Notes under the pieces: model-generated
Databases searched by the model: none
Told to the model about the DNA's origin: nothing
Seen by the model: the letters and a program-made list of their open reading frames with translations, nothing else
From: Amborella trichopoda
Lineage: Eukaryota > Streptophyta > Magnoliopsida > Amborellales > Amborellaceae
Assembly: GCF_000471905.2 (NCBI RefSeq)
Contig: NW_006499912.1
Location: forward strand, 186,001-250,000
DNA length: 64,000 bases
Direction of reading: 5' to 3'
Made by a program: the position numbers and the translations under genes
Shown: piece by piece, positions 13,128 to 23,939 of the stretch
Numbering within the stretch: the first letter of the stretch is position 1
Layout of the letters: each line of letters opens with the position of its first letter

Positions 13128-13639
13128 GTAGAACCCCAAAGCACAGCCCATTCACTCAAGACCTACATGGGATTTGTTTATTTGTTAATTTTTTATATTA
13201 TCTCATCATAACCTAATAAACAATTTAAAAAAAAAAAATTGTTACATTAAGAGCTACACCAAGCTACCCTTATGGTTAACTACAGTTATAAAATAAATAG
13301 AGAAAAATCTAAGATTTTTTCCCAATTTCTTTCATGTGATTCTTCCCTAGCCCCAAGAGAATATGTGAACCAGATTTAGGCAGAAACCATTACCCCAAAG
13401 GCAATATAAGTAGGGGAGGACAGAGTGATGTAGCCATCCACCCAACGGCCTACAAAATGCTTTTTCAAAAAAAAATTACTTTGTCCCTATCCACAATGAG
13501 CACACGTGTGATACCTAATAAGGCATGCCTTTGAAAATAACACCATCTACCTAATATTATTCATCAATAATAAGTGGAAAATGTTTATGTATAGCATCAA
13601 CTATAAACTATAAAAGTAAAACACAGCTCAAAAACCCAA

Positions 13640-13950
13640 ACGAAAAGGTTCTAGTGCTGAAAAAACACTCTAATTGGTTATCTCGACCTCAAGATTTGAG
13701 GATAGGAGGAAAAAAATGTATTTCAAAACCTAAGATTTGTACATCTTATAACAAATTATCTAAAGCATCTATTTTCAAGATTATCAACTCTTTATATATC
13801 TTCTTGATCAGGACAATTTTTAGAGCTTCAAATTTTGTACTTAGGGGTAAAAATAGATGTTCATGCCATTGTAAGAGTTTCCAATACTAAAACTACATCT
13901 TTCAATAAAGTTTTAAAGTGCATATTATTTTGTTTGTTTAAGGTTGATGC
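13640..13950. mobile_element. Half of a foldback/MITE element
   Basis: This stretch is related, in one orientation, to the arms of the foldback element at about 27070-27790. Shared blocks include TTATCTCGACCTCAAGAT, an ACATCTTATAACAAATTATCTA-type stretch, GGGGTAAAAATAGATGTTCA and GTTTAAGGTTGATGC. Only one arm is present. X2 and X3 keep its first part only (to about 41370 and 60670). Confidence 0.55.
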
Positions 13951-14139
13951 TTGATGTGAATTACAATGATAAATACTTTTCATTTATCTGCCTTTTCTTT
14001 TCTCTTCCTTTTTTCTTAAAAAAAAACTCCTTCAATAGTTTTACTTCTCCATTAATACTTCTCCTTTTCATTTTCCATGTCAGAGCATTTAGTTTCCAAA
14101 GGGTACAAGTAAGGAAAATAAATCCAAAGGAAGCATTTT

Positions 14140-14890
14140 GATTTTCTTCTATACAACATGATCCTAAACCATGGATTATAGGTCCCTCCCTGAGCACAAG
14201 TCCAGACCTCATTCTAGTACAATACCTTTTGAGTCTTTCCAACACAGTCCAGTGTTGCAGGGAGATATTTTTTCAGTATGTGTTCACAACACACTCTCAC
14301 CCAGAGGGCCGATTCACGGACGGTTATCTAGTGCACCTGTCATGCAATGGTAATAATTATTTGGCCCTTGTTGTCTCCAACCAACCATCGCACACAAGGG
14401 TCACTCACATTCCCCTAACCAACCACCCTGAGCACAACTCCAACCTCATCAAGGGATGACCCCACATCGAAACCCTTAGTAGTTGTGCACAAATGCCCAA
14501 GGCTATGGATTTTAGATATCGTCATGAGCATAGCCAGTGAAAAATCAGGTGAGTCAAGGCATCTATGATGCCTCACATTCCACCTTAGACTACGCTCCCA
14601 ATGGAGCCATCATATCATTATATAAATAATTGTAGTACGTGCTCTCATACGGCCGTTAAATGGTCATATATGCTCAACATCTCCCATTTGGCTTTTGAAT
14701 GCCATAGAATTACTCTCCCTCACTGCCCCATCACCATCCCATATATATGTTGGACGAATACATTCGCCACCAACCTCTTGGTCAAAAGATCTCCAAGCAG
14801 AACCTCTTGGTCAAAGGATCCCATATATATGTTTGACAAAAACTTCATTCTAGTAATGTTTTCCCTCTCAAAACATACAACCTATATGCT
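14140..14890 (-). mobile_element. Fragment of a second copia-type element (LTR plus 3' internal tail)
   Basis: On the minus strand a purine tract (plus strand TCTCCCATTTGGC near 14680) is followed by TGTTGAGCATATATGACC, which resembles the start of a copia LTR. On the other side, at about 14770-14820, lies a pol-end signature encoding DPLTK. The LTR part runs left to about 14140 with no clear end. The family differs from E1-E3. It is a broken fossil fragment, absent from X2 and X3. Confidence 0.5.
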
Positions 14891-15279
14891 TGGACGAAAT
14901 TACAAGAATATTCAAGAAAATTCTAGACTCCACTCATTCCCAATTTAAATTTGCATGCATTGCATTCTTTGGACTCATCTCGCTCAATCTTGGGACTCTT
15001 TTCTCTCAATCTTGGAATCGTGGCCTTGGAACTCTACACAATTCTATTACATCATTCCAAAATTAGCATTAACATAACTTTCCCAAAATATCCCTTACAT
15101 TTAAATCTAATACCCAATATACCCTTGAACATAATCTAGCTTATTTACAATATGGCTGAGATGGACCCAATCACAATGTCATGCCTCTATACTATTTAAT
15201 TTTGTTAATTGTTTTATAAATATTTTGACACCAAATTTTGGGCATCCACTCTTTTCTTAAACTCACATCTACAAAAAAA

Positions 15280-15580
15280 TATTCCTGATAAAATAAAATG
15301 GCCAAAATACCCATGTCAATTATAAGGGTATCTGGTCCTTTTATTTTATCGAAATTTTTTTTTGAACATTTTTTTTAGGTGTGCCCCATTAAGATGGTGG
15401 CATGTACCAAATTTCATATTCACCTAATATGTACAAAAAATTATAAATAAAATACTCTAAAGCGTTGGATCTACATCAAACGGTCAATAACTCACTTGAT
15501 CTTGATCTAATTGGACAATTGGATGAGGAGAATATACAACTTGTATACAGTAGAGGAAGTATAGGAAGCTGAAAATGTAA
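15280..15580. mobile_element. MITE-like element, diverged family shared with 25450-25914
   Basis: It shares a layout with 25450-25914 and 22630-22860. The common parts are a 'ggccaaaatacccatg' block, an inverted 'aagggtatctggtcc' block, 'tttaggtgtgcccc', 'ccaaatttcat', a run with 'ataaataaaatac', and a closing 'ttggacaattggatgagg...tatacaac...tagaggaagtat'. The ends are not sharp here. No coding capacity is seen. Confidence 0.45.
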
Positions 15581-16778
15581 TGAATAAAGGTCGTTTATTT
15601 TAGCAAGAAGAATAAATGGCATTAGATTTTTGCCGAAGGCGACTTTCTTCAACTCAACTTTTTGTCTGACCCTTATCATCACTAAGTGAACAATTCAATA
15701 AAAATCAAAATCAAAAAACTAAAAAGATCAGATTTTGAGTTCTTAAAAGGGTTTCAACTGGCCACCACAGAAATGGATGATCAATACAAATTTCCAAATT
15801 CCAATTATTATCCTGAAAAATCATTTCTATTGGCTACTTGATCGTAGCCAAGATGATGTGTGCAAGTTTCAAGCTATATAATTGCCCTCAAAACTCAAAT
15901 AGAGCAGGGTGCAAACAATTTTTTTTTGAAAAGTATAGAATAAGACATTTTATTGTTATTTACCCGAGAAAAATGAAGTCAATCTTTTGTATAAGGAGGT
16001 CACAATTACTAATGGCCACTAAATTTAAAATCGGGTATTTGGAGATACGGGATTTACAAGTTCAAAGTTCAAAAAAAATTTATTTTGATATTTACAATAC
16101 ATCCTAGGCTTTAGGATTTGACATCTAACCGTTTTCAGAGATATCTTCATTTATAGATCTTTCAAAACCATATTTAGTATTTATAAAATGTGATTTTCCA
16201 TTAACATTTCCATTATTAACGAAAGCAACGGATGGAAGAAATCATAGAGGTCTGTTGTATTTGATCGAATAGGTGTGCTCTCACAAAGCATAAAACTGCT
16301 ATAAAAAGGTACTATGAGACTACTTATTTTTTGTATAAAGCGGTCACAATTGCTTCTAGCCATTCGATGTGAATTCTAATAAATGAAAGTATGTCACAAC
16401 ATTTACAAAAAAATTGTTTTGAACTTTATACCCAAATAATGATAAATCTTAACCCGCCTAATTTTAAATCTAATGATCAATAATAATTATGGCCTACTTG
16501 TATCAAAACAAATGGTCTCGTTGTATACATTTCCGATAGTTATTGATTATAGTAACTATTACTAGTTTTCATCACCGTCAGATCTCTAATCCAACTACTG
16601 TGCATCTCCAATATAACCCAAGTAAACTCCTACTTGATCATTGGTCAAGGAAAATAATCCCATTTTATTATGCAGAATAATGCCCTTTTACTATACAAGA
16701 TTATCATAGAAAAAAAATGTCTGCCTCTTTAGATGGATCAAATTTGAGAAACAAAACCTACCTGCCTCTTTAGATGGA

Positions 16779-16901
16779 TCAAATTTGAGAAACAAATGTT
16801 TCAGATTCTACTGGATGCCTGTGCCTATCCTCCATGCCATGAAACTTTATGTCAAGCTTCCTTTCTTGTATATCGACAGCCACTGCGGCCATCGCCACCT
16901 G
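16779..16901 (-). pseudogene. Conserved ORF tail, X1 copy (no start seen)
   Basis: On the minus strand 40 codons are open to a TGA. They include KLDIKFHGMEDRHRHPVES. The same frame and stop are kept in X2, X3 and in the inverted copies in B1 and B2, without indels over the last 31 codons. I do not recognise the protein. No start codon or upstream exon can be identified. A 40-odd-base block with the stop codon is tandemly repeated just downstream, at about 16722-16796. Confidence 0.35.
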
Positions 16902-17209
16902 CGTTCACACCAGAGTCTTTGCATTTTGTTGTACACTCTTGGTTTCTGTTAAGGGAAACTATAGTCAATTGGAGGTCATGCTGCGATCTTGAGAGATTGT
17001 GGGTATGAACCCAAAGATAGGACCCACTTGTATATCATTTTCTCTTTCTCAGTTAATGGAAAATGGTTAAAATTTATAATTGTTGACTCAAATTTTCAGT
17101 TATTAATCCATTTAGGCTGGGTGGTGAAACTTGTCCAACATTCATGGATTCTTGTGGGCATAAATGGAAATAAAGAGAGAAGAAAACACCATCTTCTAGT
17201 GGTGCTTTG

Positions 17210-17600
17210 AGTGAGAGAGTGAGGGGAGAGAGAAATGATGGAGAGAGAGGAACTTTTTGTAACTGTTTAGGTATTTGAGAGAGAGAGACCGAGTTTTGAG
17301 ATAGAGAGAGATGGTGTTTTGACTCGATTGTAATTATCTTTGTATTCTCTCTTCTTATTAAAAAAATATATTACACTTGTCAAAAAAAAAAAAAAGAAGA
17401 GACGGTGTTTTGAGAGAGAGGGAGACGATGTAGAGATCGGAACAGTTTGGGTATCCAACAGTTTGGGTATTTGAGATAGAGAAATGGAATTTTTAGAGAG
17501 AGAGAGATAGTGTTTTGGGTGTTTGAGAGAGAGAAACGATGTTTTGAGAGAGAAAGATGGTGAAATTACCATAGAAAGAAAAAGGTAGTTGAGAGAGTGT
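17210..17600. repeat. GA-rich low-complexity repeat
   Basis: This is an imperfect array of GAGAGAGA blocks spaced by 'cggtgttttgag'-like words. X2 has the equivalent at 43672-44040. Open frames across it are serine-leucine-rich artefacts of CT repeats and are not listed as genes. Confidence 0.8.
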
Positions 17601-19051
17601 CATTTTACTATATATTTGGGTCAAAAATACATAGTCAAAGAGTCTAGGGGGTTGGAGGATAGAAAAGATAGAGACCCTATGGTGCAAGTAATGTTCTGAA
17701 TCATTGGATCTCACGAGAAATATATACCATAAATAAGGGGTACAGAGATATTTTTCTTTCTTTTTTTCATTTGAACTTTAACAAAAGTTTCATGGAGTGA
17801 ATGAAAGGAAGCAAAGTATAAGAGTCTCTCCCCTCGACTCTCTTTCTCTCCAACCAGCTTATCCAAGATCGCTTCTCTCATTTCTAGCTACATCCTCATT
17901 ATTATTATTTGTCATTTCTTGACTGCTATGGGATGGTAAGGTAGAAAACTTATCATGCTATGACCCAAGGAAACCAAGGGATTTCTGTAGTATAATACCA
18001 TATAGAGGTTACAATCACTTATAGCCATCAGATGTGAAATTTGACAGTTTGGGATGTATCACAAAGTTCAAAAATATTGTTTTTTAACTTTGAGCCATAT
18101 CAAACCACGCGATTTTACATAAATGGTAATGGTTGGTATGAGTTCTTGCAGTAAAGATAAATAGGCTTATTATATACTTTTCTATAAGTTATATATGCAA
18201 AAAACCTATAAAAAGTTTCCTATTTGGAGTGACATCCTTTAACTTCCCTCATTTGAAGTTTCGCCAGAAACGACTCCGATTACAATTGAAAATATAAATA
18301 GGAAGAGTACTTGAATTATGGGAATTATTTTATTGCATAAATAATTAAGAAAAAAATTGCCACCAAATTATATACAATTCACAGTATTTCGATTGAATTC
18401 AACCAACTTGTCTTCTATTTGTATTACCCCCATATTTTAGGTGAGCAACCAATATCATTCAAAGAGAATATCCTATTTTTATCCACTTTAAGCCTAAATA
18501 AAAGAAAATTTTCTTATTTTAAAGAAAATTTATTAAAAAAATAAATACCAGCCACAATTTTCAAATTCTTTCCCATGTTTTTGGTGGTAATTACAAAAAT
18601 AATCTATGTACCTACCAAAAGCACCCATCTAAACTATAGATCGAAAATTGGCAATCCCCTTTAAGAAAATATATATATGAAACCTTGCCATTTGCTATTA
18701 TTGTCAAAAAAAGATACGAGTGTGGGTTGGCAGCCTAAAAATCTTTGGTTGCTTATTAGAGAAATTAATGGTGTTGAGTCATCCTAATTAATAAATTATT
18801 GGTGATGAGTCATCCTAATTAAGAATCCTAAGCCCTAACATAATAATTTCAAAGTTACCCTCCAACAAATAAATTCTCTACTTTTGTACAGTAAATATAT
18901 ACAATTTGCATGCAAGTTTATACTGTATGCACATCTCTCTGTCTATCTTCTCTTCCTCTCTCCCTTTATGTGCATATATATATAAATACTACAAGTATAC
19001 TACAGTTGTTTACACTAATGTAACTATACACTTTTATCTCTGGTTTTCCTC

Positions 19052-19059
19052 TATTTATA
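19052..19059 (+). promoter_or_regulatory. Candidate TATA box (TATTTATA)
   Basis: TATTTATAG follows a pyrimidine-rich stretch and lies about 40 bases before the hairpin. The Y3 copy at 63725 reads TATATATAG in the same context. That spacing fits a transcription start near 19080-19090. It is a sequence pattern only. Confidence 0.4.
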
Positions 19060-19096
19060 GCTAGACATTTCTCTCCAGTTGAAGCACATAACTCAT

Positions 19097-19155
19097 TTGG
19101 AAGGTGCTCTCTCAACTTTCACTTACATTGTCATAGTTGAGAGAGCATCTTCCAA
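19097..19155 (+). ncRNA. Candidate transcribed hairpin, Y1 copy (miRNA-precursor-like)
   Basis: Arms 19097-19122 and 19130-19155 are inverted repeats of 26 bases around a 7-base loop (TTACATT). They have two mismatches near the loop and one G:U pair. The paralogue at 63770-63828 pairs perfectly. A TATA-like box lies about 40 bases upstream. The arm sequences (GGAAGGTGCTCTCTCAAC) match no miRNA I can name; GAGAGAGCAC also occurs at the end of miR156/miR535-type sequences, but the rest does not fit. The small stem and tight loop are shorter than most plant precursors, so a 5'-leader hairpin is equally possible. Confidence 0.35.
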
Positions 19156-19175
19156 GTCACAGCCTTCCATTATAA

Positions 19176-19422
19176 ATGATGAGTGGTGGAGATCGATGCT
19201 ATGTTTGTCGAACCCCGTACAAAGCGGATTTGATAGGTATGTCACAATAAGTTTGTCGTCTGATTGCCAAAATACAATTAGTTCAATCATCTGTAAGAGT
19301 TGCAGCCTTTTCGGTCCGATCAAGAAAATTACGGGTCTACATTCATTCTTCACCTCTTATTTCAATTTTTTTGCTTTTTTTGCACAGGGTACTACAAATT
19401 GGAGACACCATTTTGCCATTGA
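19176..19422 (+). CDS. Possible two-exon micro-ORF just after the hairpin
   Basis: From ATG at 19176 the frame reads through CYVCRTPYKADLI to 19236. A plant-type donor (G|GTATGT) follows at 19237, and a pyrimidine-rich tract with acceptor GCACAG ends at 19387. Joining these exons continues the frame through YYKLETPFCH to a TGA at 19420-19422, 32 residues in all. A C-x2-C pair is present; no domain is recognised. In Y3 the ATG, the frame and the GTATGT are kept, and four of the roughly eight base differences are silent. The second exon of Y3 is outside the window. This is inference from pattern; no expression evidence is available. Confidence 0.25.
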
Positions 19423-19945
19423 TGGCCAACAATAGCTTCATCAAGATAACTACTTATGGTATAATGTCTTTCTTCATACGACGATCCCTAAACCCTAAAT
19501 GACATCTGGGCTCGCTTCCTGCAATTTGTTTCATGCAGGCTTTGCGTAGAATATGTCCCATAAAGAAAAAATCTGCATGTCTACATGCAAGTCTAAGCAA
19601 ACACAAACACATGCTTACACACATTATACATGCCTCCCTCTCTATGTGCACACATTGCATATGTAGTATCATTATGGGACCAAGAAATCCAAACCCTATA
19701 AGGATTGGAACTAGTTTGATCTAGGAAAAATTGAATCTTAAAAACAAAACGTTTTTTTCTTTGGTGCGGTTTATATAAGGTTGCAACCATATTTGTATAA
19801 ATAAGGTTCCGACACTCTATATTGTCTACTTTAGTTTAACAGTGTAGATCTGACACATCTTTTAAGACAATGTCAAAATGTAGCATGTTTTTTCAGACAA
19901 TGTTAGATCTATACTTTTTCAAATAAAATAGACAGTGTGGATTGT

Positions 19946-20767
19946 TGGAACCAATGGTTTAAAAAACGGATCGGTGACCCGGATCGGGCTTCCAAAAAAC
20001 CGATCCGGATCGGCGAATCGGCGATCCGGNNNNNNNNNNNNNNNNNNNNNNNNNNNNNNNNNNNNNNNNNNNNNNNNNNNNNNNNNNNNNNNNNNNNNNN
20101 NNNNNNNNNNNNNNNNNNNNNNNNNNNNNNNNNNNNNNNNNNNNNNNNNNNNNNNNNNNNNNNNNNNNNNNNNNNNNNNNNNNNNNNNNNNNNNNNNNNN
20201 NNNNNNNNNNNNNNNNNNNNNNNNNNNNNNNNNNNNNNNNNNNNNNNNNNNNNNNNNNNNNNNNNNNNNNNNNNNNNNNNNNNNNNNNNNNNNNNNNNNN
20301 NNNNNNNNNNNNNNNNNNNNNNNNNNNNNNNNNNNNNNNNNNNNNNNNNNNNNNNNNNNNNNNNNNNNNNNNNNNNNNNNNNNNNNNNNNNNNNNNNNNN
20401 NNNNNNNNNNNNNNNNNNNNNNNNNNNNNNNNNNNNNNNNNNNNNNNNNNNNNNNNNNNNNNNNNNNNNNNNNNNNNNNNNNNNNNNNNNNNNNNNNNNN
20501 NNNNNNNNNNNNNNNNNNNNNNNNNNNNNNNNNNNNNNNNNNNNNNNNNNNNNNNNNNNNNNNNNNNNNNNNNNNNNNNNNNNNNNNNNNNNNNNNNNNN
20601 NNNNNNNNNNNNNNNNNNNNNNNNNNNNNNNNNNNNNNNNNNNNNNNNNNNNNNNNNNNNNNNNNNNNNNNNNNNNNNNNNNNNNNNNNNNNNNNNNNNN
20701 NNNNNNNNGATTTTCGAGTTGAACCGGGCGAGTCCGGTTCGACTCGGCGTTTTTTAAAACGCTGGTT
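19946..20767. mobile_element. hAT-like non-autonomous DNA element around an N gap
   Basis: GTTGGAACC occurs on both sides (ending at 19953 and again near 20765). The facing ends are inverted: AATGGTTTAAAAAACG on the left and, reading inward from the right, CAGCGTTTTAAAAAACG. CAGCG-type tips and an 8-9 base target duplication suit hAT. The interior is GC-rich with recurrent CCGGATCGG and GAGTCCGG words, unlike the surroundings, and is mostly hidden by Ns. No transposase is visible. Confidence 0.55.
20030..20708. other. Assembly gap (679 N)
   Basis: This is a run of N inside the GC-rich hAT-like element. The GATCCGG-type repeats at both edges probably stopped assembly. Its true length is unknown because no sister copy of this part is in the window. 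Confidence 0.98.
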
Positions 20768-21398
20768 GGAACCTTACTTCTGCAAGTAAGTTTACAACGT
20801 TGTATATACTTTCAATTGCAATTTTATTGGAATTTTAAGATTTTATCATACTCTGATTAGAAAAGCCTAAACAAACGCTTCTAATTTCAGTGTTTAATCT
20901 CCTAGTTGGGATTTTTAGAATTATTTGCATGGCAATTTTGCTGGACTTTTTGGATAATGGAAGTTTCCTTAGTTTAGTCCATAGCTCTTTGCTATAAACT
21001 ACTTGTAGATGATTTATTTATCTCTTAAAAATAGAAGATGTTTCCTTAACTATACTTAGAAAGATGATATGTGGCCTCTTTCTATTTAATCTCTAACCAT
21101 TGATATGCGACAAATCAATGAACTTAACCTTGAGCTACAATTTTAAAAATACATTGTTTATTATGATACATATAATACACAAACAACATGTTACATGTAT
21201 CTGAACCCTATGTTATTAGCAACCGATGGTTGAGATTTTAAAATTAAACGTTCTTTTACTCGAGCCCATCAAAATGGAGGAATGTTTTCTACTAAAAAGT
21301 TGTGGTTGTGGCACATGTAAGATATTGTTTGTATATTATGTGTATTACAAAACTTTGTCCGCTTTGTTTGATAGAGAAAATAAAGGGGAAATTTTCAT

Positions 21399-22488
21399 AT
21401 GTGCCACCACATAATAAACATAGAGCAAATTACATACAGACACTTTAGAGGGGGTCAATTATCAAATGGGATGTCATTTGTTCGAAATTACCAGCACCAC
21501 CCCTTTCCCCATCGGTTTTTTGTTTTTTCAAAATTACCCCCTGCAATGCAAACACCGAATAAGGGTTTATTTTTTCACCATGCTATTCGACATTCTCAAT
21601 TCCGGACAACTATCTGCTATGTCCCAAATTAGCGAGCCCTCTTTGAAGGTAGCCGGCTCATCCTTGGCACCTCACCCTGCAAATCTTGAGTGCGGAGGAA
21701 AACTTTCCCACTCATCAGTTAATCTCTCTATTTCTCCTTCTATCTCTCAATCTGTTGTCCTCAAATGGAGACTTTTGTTGCCTTCCGCCTACAACCCACA
21801 CGGTCCAAATTTTTGATATCCTACTCAGAAGGTCAGAGATGCCGATTCTGGGATCCTTGGCTCTATAGGAAAAATGCTTCCGATTCTTGGATGTGTTTTA
21901 GAGGCATAGGGTGTTTTACACTACTATTGTTACTTCCATTGCTTCTACTTGGACTGGAGTGAATAGAGGCAGCAATGAAAAAACAATGACCATGATGAGA
22001 ATGACTGCTCTAATTATCTTATCGGATATGGTCTAGATTGGAGAGGCGGTAGAGAGAGCATATGAATGCCCTCATGGGGCCACAAATTTTACAAAGAAAG
22101 AAAAGAACTCAAGATGTAAATAGAGAAAAGGAGTGATTCCAGACACCAGGTAGAGAAAAGAAACCATCGATCAAACGTGATAGAGAGAAAGGGTGAGGTG
22201 AAAGCTACCCTGTGTGCCCAAGATTTACAAAGTGAGGTTCCTTGGATGAGCCTGCTACATTCAAAGAGGGTTCGCTCTTTTGGAGATAGCAGATATCCCA
22301 AACATAGGACAACAAAGAACTAAGAAGAATTGCTCTTGACCCGTGTTTGTATTGCTGGACATGGAGCACCTTAGAAAAATAAAAAATTAGGGGGGTGTAC
22401 TCGTAATTTCTAGCAAATGACATCTCATTTAGTGATTGACCCCCTAGTATCCGTACGTAATTTGCTTGATTCTTGTATGTGGTGCCAT
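21399..22488. mobile_element. MULE-like foldback element with ~290-bp terminal inverted repeats
   Basis: The left arm, about 21399-21690, and the right arm, about 22190-22488, are inverted repeats of each other. Matching blocks include 'gcaaattacatac', 'gggggtcaattatcaaatgggatgtcatttg', 'ctatctgctat' and 'gaaggtagccggctcatcc'. The outermost part is GCCACCACAT against its complement. Long arms with a GCAAATTAC entry are typical of MULE-related MITEs in plants. The interior of about 500 bases has no transposase. The mirrored open frames in the two arms are by-products of the inverted repeat. I could not fix the target duplication. Confidence 0.65.
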
Positions 22489-22629
22489 TTGATCTGACAC
22501 ATTGTCATTCCTATCCCATTTCATTTTATAAATAATCTTTGCCATAAAATTTTGGTTGTTCCCTCTCTTTTTAGGGGATCACCCAACAAAAATTAATAAA
22601 TAAAAATATATACATATATAACCAAAACC

Positions 22630-22860
22630 CCTATAATTTAAAATGGCATTTTTGGTTATTGGTAATTATAAAAATATCTATTTTTTATTTTTATTAAGTG
22701 TGCCCCTACGAGGGGGGAGTGCTCCAAATTTCATCTCAAAGTAATTTATAAAAATATTAAAAATCAAATACTTTGAGATCAAAATCAAACGACTAGTGAC
22801 AAACTTGCAATATCATGATTGAAGCTATCCTAGCCATTCATTTAAAATGGAACTATTAGG
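22630..22860. mobile_element. Diverged MITE remnant
   Basis: It shares the order of blocks with 15280-15580 and 25450-25914: 'attaagtgtgcccc', 'ccaaatttcatctc', a 'tataaaaatattaaaaatcaaatac' run, and 'agctatcctagccattcatttaaaatgg'. The ends are unclear. Confidence 0.4.
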
Positions 22861-23560
22861 AATTATAATCAAAATTGTTTTATACGTGGTGAGCAAAATG
22901 GAAAGTTTCCCCAAAATTAAAATGCATCCTAGGAAAATAGGGATGGGAGATTTCTGTAAACACTTGAAAATAGATGGTCTAGATAATGTGTTACAATACG
23001 CTATTTTTAGGGCTTGAAATCGACTTTTTTTTTTTACGACCATGATAATCAAGTTCAGGAAGAACGATTTGAAGGTTTTTCAACGCCAAAACTATAATTT
23101 TCGATAAGTTTTGAGGTAAGGCTTTATCTTTTTTCATAAAGCCTTGGCTTTATTTTAACTTTTTACTTTGTCTAAAGGAAATAAAATGTTGACATTATAC
23201 TATACAAGTAAAGTGCACCTCAATATTCTATTGAAAAAACTGTTCTGATGTGAGAAAACCTTTCAATTGATCATTTTGACCTTGAGATTTATGGATATCA
23301 AAAAAAAAAGATTTTATGTTATGAAAATATTGCCTGTTGTGACGCATTATATGAACCTTCAATTTCAAGACTTTTTGGTATTAAAGATTTGTTCAATTTT
23401 TACCATTTTTTAACCCTAAAATTTCATAATTGAAGGAAAAATAGATTTTCATTCCATCGTAGAATTACATCTTTTGGTATGGTTTGAAAGTACGTCTTTT
23501 TTTTATTGTTTAAGGTTGGTACCTTATATACACTACACCCTTATCAAAATAGTGTGGGGA
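22860..23560. mobile_element. Foldback element, second member
   Basis: The left half contains TAGATGGTCTAGATAATGTG and 'tatttttagggcttgaaatcgac'. The right half contains the reverse-oriented relatives 'gatcattttgaccttgagatttatggatat' and 'attgtttaaggttggtacctt'. These are the same words as in the element at 27070-27790. It is heavily diverged, with no coding sequence. Confidence 0.5.
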
Positions 23561-23939
23561 CCTATCATGTATGAAAGGCTAATAATTAAGGCCTTTGCCA
23601 TTTGTAGGGACGGGTGGCCTAGTCTAGGCTCAACCCGTTCCTAGCCCTATTTTTTATTTAGTTAGACATTAGATTTTAGAGTGTTTTATCCTGCACATAT
23701 CCATCAGAAGGTTATGCAGTAAGCACTATTCTAATTCACCCTTAATCAATATAAAGAAAATAATAATAAAAAAAAAAAAGTTTCTTGGAACAACTGAAAA
23801 TTTTGACATGGTTGAAGCATGCGATATCTAATGTTTCCTTTTTTCTTTTTTCTAGCCTTCCTAATTTTTCTCTCTTTGTTGGAAAGCATTGGGATTTTCA
23901 ATGACGATTTAGCAAAACAAAACTGAAGAGAAAATATTA

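Larger units (their letters stand above)
12638..18696. repeat. Segment X, copy X1 (longest copy)
   Basis: X1 begins with TGAAGCATGAG directly after the E1 LTR and aligns with X2 (40248-45166) and X3 (59550-62654). The alignment is near 90% in places I compared by eye. It carries about 1.1 kb (about 13767-14898) that X2 and X3 both lack. Contents in order: small ORF, foldback fragment, copia fragment, MITE-like stretch, AT-rich DNA, conserved ORF tail on the minus strand, GA-rich repeat, then AT-rich DNA in which I see no gene (17600-18690). Confidence 0.88.

Noticed and set aside
14171-14459. Open frames in 14171-14459 as a host gene
   Set aside because: They lie in an LTR-like stretch of a copia fragment and have no domain or copy in X2 or X3.
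17267-17714. Serine/leucine-rich open frames in the GA-rich region, also at 43537-44177
   Set aside because: They are artefacts of CT/GA low-complexity sequence and differ in frame between X1 and X2.
19097-19155. Identification of the hairpin as MIR156 or MIR535
   Set aside because: Only the GAGAGAGCAC end resembles those miRNAs; the remaining bases and the precursor shape do not fit.
19935-20789. Long open frames across 19935-20789, 31149-32156 and 62422-63813
   Set aside because: They are open only because they consist of N runs; the real sequence at the edges is non-coding repeat.
21399-22423. Similar open frames on opposite strands at 21399-21632 and 22205-22423 as a gene pair
   Set aside because: They are the two arms of one inverted-repeat element, so the similarity follows from the structure.
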